A stretch of DNA of 64,000 nucleotides, taken from assembly GCA_020638955.1 (NCBI GenBank), contig JACKHO010000002.1:620001-684000 (forward strand). The letters run 5' to 3'. Origin of the DNA: Planctomycetaceae bacterium (GTDB taxonomy: Bacteria; Planctomycetota; Planctomycetia; Planctomycetales; Planctomycetaceae). The notes under the pieces are model-generated. The model made no database searches. It was not told the origin of the DNA and was given only the letters and a program-made list of their open reading frames with translations. This document shows, piece after piece, positions 25,902 through 34,357 of the stretch; position 1 is the stretch's first letter; each line of letters starts with the position of its first letter. The position numbers and the translations under genes are program-made.

Positions 25902-26921
25902 CTACTTCTTTCCCGGTGGTTTGTGCATGTCCTTAAGCGTTCCATCGGACTGCAAATGTCCGATGTACTTCGATTCCGGCCCCCTGTCGTCGTGGACATC
26001 ATTTCCACCAAACGGCAATGGGCTGAAAGAATTGAATTCAAATAGGCGGGATGGAAACTCACCTTTCAGTTGGTCCCACGCGAACACGTATTTGCCCCAT
26101 TCGCGTCCGTTGAATTCATCGCTTTTCACTTTGCGTTCCCATTCATAGCGGACAGGAATTTGAACACCGCGTTGCTCTTCCCAGTCTGTATCACAGTGGT
26201 AGGCAAAAATTCCATCGTCCGTGGTGCACTCGTGACTTACAGGTACGAGCCGCTTTGTGTCGATGAGGAACTTGAAGTTGGCCCCCTCAGGAGACTTCAA
26301 TGACACCGTGGCGAGATGATCCTCTTCCTGCCAGTCAACTACTGCCAGGTTTCGCCAGCGCTCATGTGCGTTCACAAGGTTGAATCCATAGCGCCAGTCA
26401 TGATAACTCACAATCCCAATAGCCAGCGGGTCGAGTGGAAACTCGTGAGTCTCGCCGCCTTTCGGTTGATATTTCGGATCTCGCAAATTGACACCAGACA
26501 TTGTTGTTTTTGCGTGCTGACTCCAGTCGCTGAAATACCCTGGGGTCTTGCAAGCCAGATATCGCACTGGATACACGGGAGCGATGTCGTCTGGTTTCGG
26601 CAATGAGCGATCGCCGGGCCCCCTAATGGAAATTCTCGCTTCATACGTCTGCTCGAAGCGAAAGGAATCGACTCGCAGGTCATAAACACGTTCACCCACA
26701 TGCCGTGCGATGCGATCAGTGGGAAGGTCGTAATTCGCCCCCAAACGCCCTTCAAAGGTCACCTTGCCACTGAAGGCCTGCGTCCGCGCGTCCAACAGAT
26801 CAGTCAACAACTGCGACCAACGAGACTGGAGCGACGCATCTTCACCGAAGCAAGCTGGAGACCAATTGAGAGCAACGAACAGGATTGCGGCTGGTACAAT
26901 ACCGGGACGATACATTCGCAT
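25902..26921 (-). CDS. Secreted protein of unknown function
   Basis: 339-residue exported protein. The ATG at 26921 has an upstream ribosome site (GAGGAG eight bases before) and begins a signal peptide (MRMYRPGIVPAAILFVALNWSPACFG). The mature part is beta-rich with many aromatic residues (VRYLACKTPGYFSDWSQHAK, YHDWRYGFNLVNAHERWRN, HCDTDWEEQRGVQIPVRYEWERKV). The pattern of strand pairs with FKFLIDTKRLVPVSHE suggests a LolA-like or outer-membrane-lipoprotein-sorting fold, as in other planctomycete unknowns, but I do not recognise a named family. It converges on mqnE, with 27 bp between the stops, and its neighbour on the same strand upstream is the PQQ-propeller gene. Confidence 0.6.
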   Translation of the reverse strand: MRMYRPGIVPAAILFVALNWSPACFGEDASLQSRWSQLLTDLLDARTQAFSGKVTFEGRLGANYDLPTDRIARHVGERVYDLRVDSFRFEQTYEARISIRGPGDRSLPKPDDIAPVYPVRYLACKTPGYFSDWSQHAKTTMSGVNLRDPKYQPKGGETHEFPLDPLAIGIVSYHDWRYGFNLVNAHERWRNLAVVDWQEEDHLATVSLKSPEGANFKFLIDTKRLVPVSHECTTDDGIFAYHCDTDWEEQRGVQIPVRYEWERKVKSDEFNGREWGKYVFAWDQLKGEFPSRLFEFNSFSPLPFGGNDVHDDRGPESKYIGHLQSDGTLKDMHKPPGKK

Positions 26922-26997
26922 GGACGGCTCCTCACAACTCAAATGCAGGCCTCGATTGTACCGTCGTCGGGTCGCTGACCGAAAACTAATTCGCAGT

Positions 26998-28311
26998 TTA
27001 CTTCGAAACATCCACGCAAATGATTTCCTTGTCATTGCGGATATACACGTGACGATTGGCGAAGGCGGGCATGCTCCAGACGACTTCGCGACCGAAGGCG
27101 TTGTTGGTTTGATCGATGACTTTCACCCGGTCGATTTCTTCGTAGCCCTCGCGCGACAGTTTCGCGATGAGCAGTTCGCCCAACTCATTGAACATCCAGA
27201 CACGATTTCCCTGACGAACCATAAATGCCGTCCCCGATCCCACCGGGCGTTCGGAATTCAGTGGGGCTCCGGTGCCCCAAATACGGTCGCCGGTTTCAAG
27301 ATCCATAGCGTGCAGCAATCCGCTCTGATCAAATCCGTACACAATGTCGTCCACGCGGAACGGCTGGACGTTCACCGGAGAAATGGCCTGCTTCGATAAT
27401 CCTTCCCACACGATTTCGGCACTTTTGCCATCATCGGCCATTTTGATGAGCATGTTCTTGTTCGAGTAGCCAGCACAGTACAGCAAATTCCCTTTGTGAA
27501 TGGGGGTCATAATGACCGAGCCGTTGGTGGCCTCGTAAGGCACGCTCCAGTACACCTTACCTGTTTCGGGATTCACTGCGCTCACGGCACCCGGGCGGAA
27601 CAGAATGAGCTGCCGCATTCCGCCGTGTTCGATAATCATCGGAGGTGAGTAGCCCTGTTCCTTGGAGGACAGCGTCCGCCAAAGTTCTTTGCCGGTCAGT
27701 TTGTCAAAGGCAACTGCATGGCTCCCTTCGCCACCGACCACACAAATCAGTTTGTTGCCGTCAACAAGGGGATGGCTCGCGTAACCCCACAAAGCGGTTT
27801 TGGCTCCGTATTCCGTTTTGAAGTCTTTGGACCACAGGATTTCGCCGTCGGCAACGTTGAAGCAGAACAGGTTCCCTTCGGTCCCCAGCACATAGACCCG
27901 GTCACCGTCCACAGTCGGAGTACAACGCGGACCTGAGGGATACGAAACCGTGTACTTCACCGGGTAATCATGCGACCACAGTTTCTTGCCGGTCTTTTCG
28001 TCGAGACAGAGAATCTGCTCCTGACCGGAGAACTGCTCGCGCTCGAAGTTGCTGACCTTGACGTCATCGGCGGTGGTGTAGTCTGTCACGAACACGCGTC
28101 CGTTCGACACAGCCGGCCCCGCATAGCCGCCAGCAATTTCAGTCCGCCACAGCACCTTCAGGCCGGAATCTGGGAACGACTCCAGCACGCCGTCTTCGCT
28201 CCACACATTGTCACGATTCGGCCCCATCCATTGCGGCCAGTCTTCGGCCTTCACCAGTCCACTGCACAGACTCAGCGACAGAACAAATACAGCAACGCGG
28301 AAATTGATCAT
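26998..28311 (-). CDS. Secreted PQQ-like beta-propeller repeat protein
   Basis: 437-residue exported eight-bladed-propeller-type protein. The signal peptide MINFRVAVFVLSLSLCSGLVKA is followed by DWPQWMGPNRDNVWSEDGVL, the standard opening of planctomycete PQQ-repeat proteins (DWPQWRGPxRDGxS). Repeats carry the A-W-x-x-x-T-G-K/E-x-x-W pattern, for example CLDEKTGKKLWSHDY, FNVADGEILWSKDF, FDKLTGKELWRTL, VNPETGKVYWSVPY and MDLETGDRIWGTG. No methanol-dehydrogenase catalytic Asp or Ca-site context is apparent, so it is likely a scaffold or BamB-like propeller rather than a quinoprotein dehydrogenase. Substrate unknown. The DUF971 gene follows 31 bp upstream. Confidence 0.9.
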   Translation of the reverse strand: MINFRVAVFVLSLSLCSGLVKAEDWPQWMGPNRDNVWSEDGVLESFPDSGLKVLWRTEIAGGYAGPAVSNGRVFVTDYTTADDVKVSNFEREQFSGQEQILCLDEKTGKKLWSHDYPVKYTVSYPSGPRCTPTVDGDRVYVLGTEGNLFCFNVADGEILWSKDFKTEYGAKTALWGYASHPLVDGNKLICVVGGEGSHAVAFDKLTGKELWRTLSSKEQGYSPPMIIEHGGMRQLILFRPGAVSAVNPETGKVYWSVPYEATNGSVIMTPIHKGNLLYCAGYSNKNMLIKMADDGKSAEIVWEGLSKQAISPVNVQPFRVDDIVYGFDQSGLLHAMDLETGDRIWGTGAPLNSERPVGSGTAFMVRQGNRVWMFNELGELLIAKLSREGYEEIDRVKVIDQTNNAFGREVVWSMPAFANRHVYIRNDKEIICVDVSK

Positions 28312-28342
28312 GTTTCTATCCAGCTAACAGGGGATTTGCGGT

Positions 28343-28705
28343 TCAGGAACTCTGCTCGACCATGGTGACTTCCGGTGCCTGTAGCAGTCCGTGCAGACGG
28401 TCCCACGTGAACAGACCGGTATGATGTCCGTCCGACCAGACGACTTTCAGTGCGTAGTTCCCGCTCATTTCCACGGCGGTAGGAACAATGTCATCCGGGA
28501 TGGTGGCGGGATCGAGAATGCGTTCGCCCGTGAACTCATTCACGCAGCCGGCGCAGGGGCATTCGATGCGCAGAAACCGGAAGGGATACCGGGCCACGCC
28601 CTCCTCGGGCCATGAAATATCAAAGGCCAAATTGGCCTTAATCGCCTGCACTCCCGTGGGCACTGCCATCAATATGCTTTCGTGACTCAAATCCAGCCGG
28701 AACAT
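28343..28705 (-). CDS. DUF971 (GBBH-like N-terminal) protein
   Basis: 120-residue protein of the DUF971 family, the domain that forms the zinc-binding N-terminus of gamma-butyrobetaine hydroxylase and that also occurs alone beside Fe-S assembly or Mrp genes. Visible are the first strand segment ISWPEEGVARYPFRFLRIECPCAGC, the cysteine pair CPCAGC, and the second WSDGHHTGLFTWDRL, whose histidines help bind metal in relatives. Two ATG starts are possible (28705, used; 28669). The role is unknown; proposed Fe-S scaffolding in other bacteria is indirect evidence. Lies 31 bp upstream of the propeller gene on the same strand. Confidence 0.85.
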   Translation of the reverse strand: MFRLDLSHESILMAVPTGVQAIKANLAFDISWPEEGVARYPFRFLRIECPCAGCVNEFTGERILDPATIPDDIVPTAVEMSGNYALKVVWSDGHHTGLFTWDRLHGLLQAPEVTMVEQSS

Positions 28706-28873
28706 CTGAGCGCAATGGGTGCGCTTAGGCTGCGTTCTATCAAGCGGTGAGCTGTGCGTCTACTAACGTACCGTCAGCGATTCAACAGGATGGCGCCACG
28801 CTTTCATCGTGGCTGCTTTCCAACGACAATAAGGAATCCACTGATGTTCGACTCTTGTGTCTGATCGAATTCC

Positions 28874-31800
28874 ATGAACTCCACGCGTTTGCTGTTTTCC
28901 AACCTTCTGTACTACTGGCGGACCAACCTGGCTGTGCTGCTCGGTGTGGCCGCGGCGACGGCGGTCATTGGCGGGGCACTTGTCGTTGGTGATTCCGTAC
29001 GCGAGAGCCTCAAGCAAATGTCGCTCGACCGACTGGGAAAAATCGACCATTTGCTGACGGGGCCAAGGTTCTTCACGGAAGAACTCGCCAATTCACTGGG
29101 CGATGACGCGAAGAACGTCACGTTCGCTCCAGCGATTGTCATGCAGGGGACGGTCGAATACGGCGAGACGAGAGAATCAGCCGTCCGGGCTGGGCATATT
29201 CAGGTTTATGGCGTTGACGAGAGGTCCTGGGATCTGCTGGAGCATGGTTCGATCAATGTTCCGCAGTCTGGCGAAATTGTGCTCAACGAGCGCGTGGCCT
29301 CGCAGTTGAATCTCGAAGTCGGGAAGACGATTACGCTCATCGTGGAAATTCCCGCTTCCATTCCGCGTGATGCATTGCTGGGTGACCGAGAAGAGACGGT
29401 GACGGCTATTGATCTCACGGTCTCTGGCATTGCGACGGAAGATTCCGGACTCGGGCGGTTGGGATTTAATCCCACGCAGCAAATTCCGCTGAATGTGTTC
29501 ATGTCGCTCGATGAACTGCAAATGCAGACGGGGTTGGCAGAAGTGAAACGCTCGAAACGCGACCCCATTCCGAAACCGGCTCGCATCAACACGCTGCTCA
29601 TTGCCAGTCCCAACGACATCACACCGGAACAGGCCGAGATTCTGACCGAGCAGGTTCACGACGCTGTGACACTGGAGGACCTGGCGCTGAAGCTCGTGAC
29701 GCATCCCGACTACCGCTACGTTTCACTGGAAAGTGAACAGATGATTCTGGAAAACGGGCTGGCGGAGATGGCCATAGAAGCGGCGACTGCAGAGAACGTT
29801 GCGACGTCGCCGGTACTCGTCTACCTGTTGAATGAGTTGAGGAAGTTTGATCCTGCCGGAGACGAAGCGAAGAAACTTGCTGATCCCGATTACGCGCCGC
29901 CGTTTTCCATGTACTCGGTCATCGCGGGCGTCGACCTGGAATCACTGCCGTCGTTCGACTACCGATCTTCTGCGGTGGCAAATTCGCTGCAGGGGGACGA
30001 AGTCATTGTCAACACGTGGTTGGCGAATGATTTGGACCTTGGCGTCGGCGATACGCTCGAAGTGAAATACCACGTCGTCGGAGATCGCGGCCAACTGCCT
30101 GAAGAGAGTCATCAGTTCGAGGTGGTGGCCATCACGGAACTGATCGCGCCGACTGATGACCCGGGATTCACCCCCACGGTTCCGGGTGTCACCGATGCCG
30201 AAAGCTACGACGACTGGCGCGAACCGTTTCCTCTGAAACGCGAACTCATCCCCGATCGGGATGATGAATACTGGGAAGAGTTCCGCACCGTTCCCAAGGT
30301 GTACGTCGGCATTGAGAAGGCACAGGAATTGTGGCGGAGTCGTTATGGCGAATTGACTTCTCTCCGTTTCACACCCGGGAGTACGGAAACGCTGGATGAG
30401 TTATCCAATCGCTATCGCAGCACATTTCTCAAGAAGCTTGGGCCGGAAGTGACCGGGCTTGTGGTTCAGCCAGTGAAATCGCAAGGATTGCAGGCCGCAC
30501 AGGGAACGACCGATTTCACCGGATTGTTTATCGGCTTCAGTTTCTTTCTGATTTTAGCGGCGACGCTGCTGGTCGGGCTGTTATTCCTGCTGGGCATTGA
30601 ACAGCGCAGCAGTGAGTTGGGATTACTTCAGGCCATTGGAATGACTCCGCGCTCTGTGCGCGGTCTTTACCTGTGGGAGGGACTCATCCTTGTCGTCCTG
30701 GGGGCCGGAGCTGGCACTTTGCTGGCTGTCGCCTATGCAGCGTTCATGATGTACGGACTTCGCACGTGGTGGATTGGAGCCATTGGCACCAAGTTCCTCA
30801 CGTTGTCGGTGCAACCAGTCAGCCTAATTGTGGGGGCCGTCATTTCGATTGTTGTGGCTGGAATTGTCGTCGTGTGGGCTCTGCGGCGCACGCAACATTT
30901 TTCCGCGAAGCAGTTGCTTCAAGGCCGAATGTCCGATGATTCGCTCAGCGGTCACAAACCACTGGGCTCCATTGGTCGACTGCTTGGCATGTTGCCCATT
31001 GTGCTGGCTCTCACTCTGGCGGCGATTACGCTGCTGGGGCTGGTCCCGAAGCAGGAAGCTTTTGGTGGCTTCTCCTGGAGGATTGTGGCGTTCTTCCTTG
31101 TTGGTACGTTCATGCTGTGGGGCGGTCTCTCATCTCTCTCTCTGCTGCTGCAGTCAGAGTTTTTCGGCGGCGTTGTGGGTCGGGGATGGTATGCCGAAAC
31201 GATGCTGGCCCTGCGGAACGCCTCGCGGAATCGGCGGCGGAGTGTGCTGTCGACGAATTTGCTGGCCATGGCGGCTTTTGTCATTATGGCCGTGGCTGCT
31301 GGTCAACAGAATCCCACACAACAACGTCCCGAACCTCGGAGTGGAAACGGGGGATTCACGCTCGTGGCGGAATCGAATCTCCCCATTCTCTATGACCTCA
31401 ACACGGACGAAGGCCGAGCCAAAGTCGGACTGAGCAGTCAAAACCCAGACGTCGAACAATCACTGCAGGACGTCTGGATTGCACCATTCCGAGTTCGCTC
31501 AGGCGAGAACGCAAGTTGTTTGAACTTGTATCAAACGCAACTGCCGACGGTGCTGGGTGTCCCGAATGATGTCCTTGATAAACTAATCGAAGAACAGCGG
31601 TTCACGTTTGCCGACACGCCGAGTGATGCTCCTTGGGAGTTGCTGCGAGAGGAACTACCGGAAGGTCGCATCCCTGTACTGGGTGACATGAATACCCTGA
31701 TGTACAGCATGCATGCAGGAATTGGTGGCACGGTCGACGTACCGCTCATGGAAGATACCGCAGGCGGTACACTCGAAATCAAAGGGATGTTCGCGAACAG

Positions 31801-32386
31801 TGTGTTCCAGGGAGTTCTGGTAATGTCCGAAGAGAACTTCCTGAAGCTGTTCCCGACACGTGCAGGATTCCGCTACTTCCTCATCGACTGTGATCCTGAA
31901 AACTCCCAGGCCGTAACGACATTACTGGAACAACATCTCGGTGATAGCGGATTCGATGCCGAGCCAGTCGCCGACCGACTCGCTGATTTCCTGGCCGTGC
32001 AGAACACATATCTGTCGACGTTCCAGACGCTTGGCGGACTGGGCCTCCTGCTTGGAACATTCGGACTGGCGACCGTCATGCTGCGAAACGTGTTGGAACG
32101 TCGTGGCGAGCTGGCATTGCTCCGCGCGGTCGGTCTGAGACCCGCCAGCGTTGGCCGAATTGTCCTGTGGGAGCATGCGTTGTTGCTGTTGTGGGGACTT
32201 GCAACAGGTTCTATCGCAGCGCTCGTGGCGATGGGGCCGCATTTGCTCAGTTCCGGGGCTGATGTTCCCTGGGCAAGTCTCTGGATGCTGATGGGACTCG
32301 TCATTTTCTTTGGCATGCTGACAGCTCTATTTGCCGTACGCGCTGCAGTGCGTATTCCTATCCTGTCGACCCTGCGTGGTGAATAG
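28874..32386 (+). CDS. Large FtsX-like ABC transporter permease
   Basis: 1170-residue membrane protein with MacB/FtsX architecture: an N-terminal helix (residues about 18-40, LAVLLGVAAATAVIGGALVVGDSV), a long periplasmic region to about 550, then three helices typical of the FtsX domain (FTGLFIGFSFFLILAATLLVG, ILVVLGAGAGTLLAVAYAAF, PVSLIVGAVISIVVAGIVVVWA), a middle helix group (720-770 and 790-815), a second extracytoplasmic region, and a second FtsX triplet near the C-terminus ending RAAVRIPILSTLRGE. This duplicated form is like the LolE/YbbP type that moves lipophilic cargo. No ATPase gene is adjacent, so its LolD-like partner must be encoded elsewhere. Start ATG at 28874. No ribosome site of note. 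Confidence 0.9.
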   Translation: MNSTRLLFSNLLYYWRTNLAVLLGVAAATAVIGGALVVGDSVRESLKQMSLDRLGKIDHLLTGPRFFTEELANSLGDDAKNVTFAPAIVMQGTVEYGETRESAVRAGHIQVYGVDERSWDLLEHGSINVPQSGEIVLNERVASQLNLEVGKTITLIVEIPASIPRDALLGDREETVTAIDLTVSGIATEDSGLGRLGFNPTQQIPLNVFMSLDELQMQTGLAEVKRSKRDPIPKPARINTLLIASPNDITPEQAEILTEQVHDAVTLEDLALKLVTHPDYRYVSLESEQMILENGLAEMAIEAATAENVATSPVLVYLLNELRKFDPAGDEAKKLADPDYAPPFSMYSVIAGVDLESLPSFDYRSSAVANSLQGDEVIVNTWLANDLDLGVGDTLEVKYHVVGDRGQLPEESHQFEVVAITELIAPTDDPGFTPTVPGVTDAESYDDWREPFPLKRELIPDRDDEYWEEFRTVPKVYVGIEKAQELWRSRYGELTSLRFTPGSTETLDELSNRYRSTFLKKLGPEVTGLVVQPVKSQGLQAAQGTTDFTGLFIGFSFFLILAATLLVGLLFLLGIEQRSSELGLLQAIGMTPRSVRGLYLWEGLILVVLGAGAGTLLAVAYAAFMMYGLRTWWIGAIGTKFLTLSVQPVSLIVGAVISIVVAGIVVVWALRRTQHFSAKQLLQGRMSDDSLSGHKPLGSIGRLLGMLPIVLALTLAAITLLGLVPKQEAFGGFSWRIVAFFLVGTFMLWGGLSSLSLLLQSEFFGGVVGRGWYAETMLALRNASRNRRRSVLSTNLLAMAAFVIMAVAAGQQNPTQQRPEPRSGNGGFTLVAESNLPILYDLNTDEGRAKVGLSSQNPDVEQSLQDVWIAPFRVRSGENASCLNLYQTQLPTVLGVPNDVLDKLIEEQRFTFADTPSDAPWELLREELPEGRIPVLGDMNTLMYSMHAGIGGTVDVPLMEDTAGGTLEIKGMFANSVFQGVLVMSEENFLKLFPTRAGFRYFLIDCDPENSQAVTTLLEQHLGDSGFDAEPVADRLADFLAVQNTYLSTFQTLGGLGLLLGTFGLATVMLRNVLERRGELALLRAVGLRPASVGRIVLWEHALLLLWGLATGSIAALVAMGPHLLSSGADVPWASLWMLMGLVIFFGMLTALFAVRAAVRIPILSTLRGE

Positions 32387-32408
32387 AAACATCCGTCTTA
32401 AAAAAGTT

Positions 32409-32437
32409 GAGCCCCGAGGAACGACTCCCCGAGGCTC
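32409..32437 (-). terminator. Rho-independent terminator of the cysteine-rich gene
   Basis: Stem with arms GAGCC (32409-32413) and GGCTC (32433-32437), extended inward by further pairs with two mismatches around the loop ACGAC. On the minus strand the stem is followed by AAC then six T (32405-32400), ideal for a transcript reading leftward from 32481. It also lies 23 bp after the stop of the plus-strand FtsX gene and could slow that transcript too. Confidence 0.75.
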
Positions 32438-32480
32438 TTTGCCGATTGAACTTCGGCGGTTCACGCAGTTGTCTGAGTGC

Positions 32481-32804
32481 CTACAGCACGCAGCAACCGG
32501 CAGCCGTGGCACAGCAAGCACTGCCATCGCAGCAACTCGCTGCTTCACAGCAATCGGCTCCTACGATGCAGCACTCAGCGTCAGCCGCACAGCAGTCGTT
32601 GACGGCGCAGCAACCTGACGCAGCACTGCAGCAGGAAGCGTCAGCGGAGCAACAACCAGTCAACTGGCAACTGTCACCGTCGCAGACACAGGCGCCGGAA
32701 CAGCAGCCTGCACTGGAAGTGGCCGTCGCGAGTGAAGTGTTGTTGGCAATCCCCATTGCGGCCAGAGCCGCAACGACAGCAAGCAAAGCGAAAATACGTG
32801 ACAT
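32481..32804 (-). CDS. Small secreted cysteine-rich protein with CC repeats
   Basis: 107-residue protein that I do not recognise. MSRIFALLAVVAALAAMGIANN is a signal peptide; cleavage is likely after the Ala/Thr-rich stretch near residue 30. The rest holds about 23 cysteines, mostly as CC pairs spaced by 4-6 small or acidic residues (GCCSGAC, TGCCSADASCC, VNDCCAADAECC, ASCCDGSACC). It has few aromatic or basic residues, so a folded enzyme is excluded; metal chelation resembling metallothionein, or a disulfide-knotted surface protein, are both possible. A ribosome site (AAAGGG) lies eight bases upstream of the ATG and a strong terminator follows the gene, supporting real expression. A second cysteine-rich gene lies upstream on the same strand. 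Confidence 0.65.
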   Translation of the reverse strand: MSRIFALLAVVAALAAMGIANNTSLATATSSAGCCSGACVCDGDSCQLTGCCSADASCCSAASGCCAVNDCCAADAECCIVGADCCEAASCCDGSACCATAAGCCVL

Positions 32805-32814
32805 GGTTTATCCC

Positions 32815-32831
32815 TTTCTGAATCTCAGAAA
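32815..32831 (-). promoter_or_regulatory. Hairpin overlapping the ribosome site of the cysteine-rich gene
   Basis: Perfect inverted repeat TTTCTGA-N3-TCAGAAA in the leader, 11 bases before the start codon at 32804. The right arm in mRNA sense runs directly into AAAGGG, the likely ribosome site, so the hairpin could hide it. Alternatively it is an operator. The role is inference; the inverted repeat itself is exact. Confidence 0.5.
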
Positions 32832-32920
32832 TAGATCGTGGAGAGGCGACGGAACGAACAGAGTTCCATCGCGAAAAAGAAAGAAGGTTGCGCTCTCAGT
32901 TCGAGAACGCCGGGCACGAT

Positions 32921-33289
32921 CTAACCACGCGGTGGTGGGACAGCAGGCTCGTCGTCGCGCGACGGGCCACTTTCATCTTCGACAGAAATTCGATTCACTG
33001 CGACCAGTGCACGCGAATTGTTGTCGGTACTCGAAAGAAACAGCGTTGGGGCGGCACATCCTGAACAGCAATGCCCGGACGTCGGGCACGGTGCGCTGTG
33101 TTGATCTTCATGGCAGCAGTGCCGTTTCGCAGGGAGTGCATCTTCTGTTGAACAGCAGCAACAGGCGTTCACAGCTTGAACAGAAACCTGTTCAGAAAGA
33201 CCTGCAGCGCTCCCGGCTCCCACTGGAGTGACCAACAGGGTAGCCACCACGACGAGATTCAGTAATCTGTGGGATGTACGTGAACGCAT
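32921..33289 (-). CDS. Secreted Cys/His-rich small protein
   Basis: 122-residue protein from the ATG at 33289 (an in-frame GTG at 33304 is possible). MRSRTSHRLLNLVVVATLLVTPVGAGSAAG is a signal peptide. The mature part has a dense metal-ligand block of about 45 residues: NACCCCSTED, then KRHCCHEDQHSAPCP and SGHCCSGCAAP, giving about 11 cysteines and 4 histidines. The remaining tail is acidic and ends in prolines. I cannot name the family; CCCC and HCCH clusters suggest binding of thiophilic metal such as copper, zinc or mercury (inference). It precedes the CC-repeat gene by 116 bp on the same strand, probably one transcript. Confidence 0.6.
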   Translation of the reverse strand: MRSRTSHRLLNLVVVATLLVTPVGAGSAAGLSEQVSVQAVNACCCCSTEDALPAKRHCCHEDQHSAPCPTSGHCCSGCAAPTLFLSSTDNNSRALVAVNRISVEDESGPSRDDEPAVPPPRG

Positions 33290-33296
33290 ACACGTA
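33277..33296. promoter_or_regulatory. Inverted repeat in a divergent promoter zone
   Basis: TACGTG-N8-CACGTA, a perfect 6-bp inverted repeat next to a good -10 box on the plus strand (TATGAT, 33295-33300) and overlapping the start of the minus-strand Cys/His-rich gene. No -35 match is visible. It may be an operator serving both directions; the match could be chance. Confidence 0.3.
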
Positions 33297-33339
33297 TGAT
33301 ACACCGACTGCCTGCCTGCCGTGAACAGGAAATCGTCTC

Positions 33340-34296
33340 ATGAAACAGAATCTATCTACCGCCGTCACAATGCGAGTTCGCAATGGGTTTGCTGAACTCA
33401 GGTTACGCCTCTTTTTCGTAATGGCGTTTTCTGCCATTTCCTGTGTGTTGTATGCAGAGGACGTCCCCCAAAAGCCACTCGACGTGTTTATTGTCGCTGG
33501 CCAGTCAAATTCGGTGGGATTCGATGCCAACCCTGCGGAACTGACTCCCGACGAACAGGACAGTAAAACGATGTTCTGGTTTCGCTGCGGTGATCCTCCA
33601 CCAGACGAATTTGATGTCCGTTCCGACGGCTGGATGCATTTGCAGACTCAGCCGCGTGGAAATCCAGACACGCGCGGCGTGCAGCAGCGACAGTACGGCA
33701 ACTTTCACTTTCCCGATGGGGGATTCGGTCCTGAGTTTGGTTTCATCAGGACACTACGGAAGTCGGCGCCTGACGCGAATCTCGCCGTCATTAAGTCGTC
33801 GTTCAGTGGTACGTCGCTCATCAACGACTGGGACCCCACTTCGCAAGACGCCAAAGGTGCCTGCTATCGTGCGCTCATCGAAGAAGTAAGTACTGCCGTC
33901 AAACAGGCCGAGGCACAAGGCTACGCTTGCCGTATTAGAGCCATGATTTGGGTTCAGGGTGAAAGCGATGCGCGAGTAGACGTCACGGAAACATATCAAT
34001 CGGCGATCCTGGAAATGCTGGCATCGATTCGCGAGGAGTTAGACGCCACCGAACTGGTAGGTCTGCTGGGTGTGAACACTAGGTTCCTCGCGGTCGATGA
34101 CATTACACCCGGAATGCAGGCAGTCATTGCCGCTCAGGAGGGCGCTGCGGAGCAGAGTGAGCATTGCCTATATGTCGACCTCGATGGCGCCTCGCTTGCC
34201 AACAAAGTGCATTTCGATGCGGCGGGCACTCTGGAAATCGGACGCCGTTACGCGGTCGCCTGGCAGGAATGGCTCAAACAGTCGCAGCCCAGGTAA
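33340..34296 (+). CDS. SASA-domain (sialate O-acetylesterase-like) esterase
   Basis: 318-residue secreted SGNH-type esterase, same superfamily as the gene at 6243 but a different subfamily. The start MKQNLSTAVTMRVRNGFAELRLRLFFVMAFSAISCVLYAE has a long n-region before the hydrophobic signal core. Nucleophile motif FIVAGQSNSVGFDA (Ser56), then GPEFGFIRTL, the IWVQGESDAR block that carries the oxyanion-hole residues, and DLDGASLANKVHFDAAGTLEIG with the catalytic Asp/His pair near the end. Likely deacetylates polysaccharides outside the cytoplasm; substrate unknown. An inverted repeat and a -10 box lie upstream. Confidence 0.85.
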   Translation: MKQNLSTAVTMRVRNGFAELRLRLFFVMAFSAISCVLYAEDVPQKPLDVFIVAGQSNSVGFDANPAELTPDEQDSKTMFWFRCGDPPPDEFDVRSDGWMHLQTQPRGNPDTRGVQQRQYGNFHFPDGGFGPEFGFIRTLRKSAPDANLAVIKSSFSGTSLINDWDPTSQDAKGACYRALIEEVSTAVKQAEAQGYACRIRAMIWVQGESDARVDVTETYQSAILEMLASIREELDATELVGLLGVNTRFLAVDDITPGMQAVIAAQEGAAEQSEHCLYVDLDGASLANKVHFDAAGTLEIGRRYAVAWQEWLKQSQPR

Positions 34297-34314
34297 TCAA
34301 CCACCCAATTTCAA

Positions 34315-34345
34315 ATTCCTAACTCCTGACTCCTTCCAATTCCGA
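34315..34345 (+). promoter_or_regulatory. Pyrimidine-rich leader before kbl
   Basis: C/T/A-rich stretch ATTCCTAACTCCTGACTCCT just before the kbl start, nearly identical (18 of 20) to the leader of the flippase gene at 58221-58240. Unstructured G-poor leaders can substitute for a ribosome site; role not shown. Confidence 0.4.
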
Positions 34346-34357
34346 GTAGAAAATACC

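Noticed and set aside
32407..33231. Plus-strand open frame with Gln/Ser/Ala repeats (QQLAASQQ-like)
   Set aside because: It is the antisense of the CC-repeat genes: GCAGCA on this strand is TGCTGC on the other. It has no start context, no signal peptide and no family, whereas the minus-strand genes have ribosome site, signals and terminator.
34097..34357. In-frame extension upstream of kbl
   Set aside because: Overlaps the SASA esterase gene and lacks family similarity; the ATG at 34358 gives the normal Kbl N-terminus and length.
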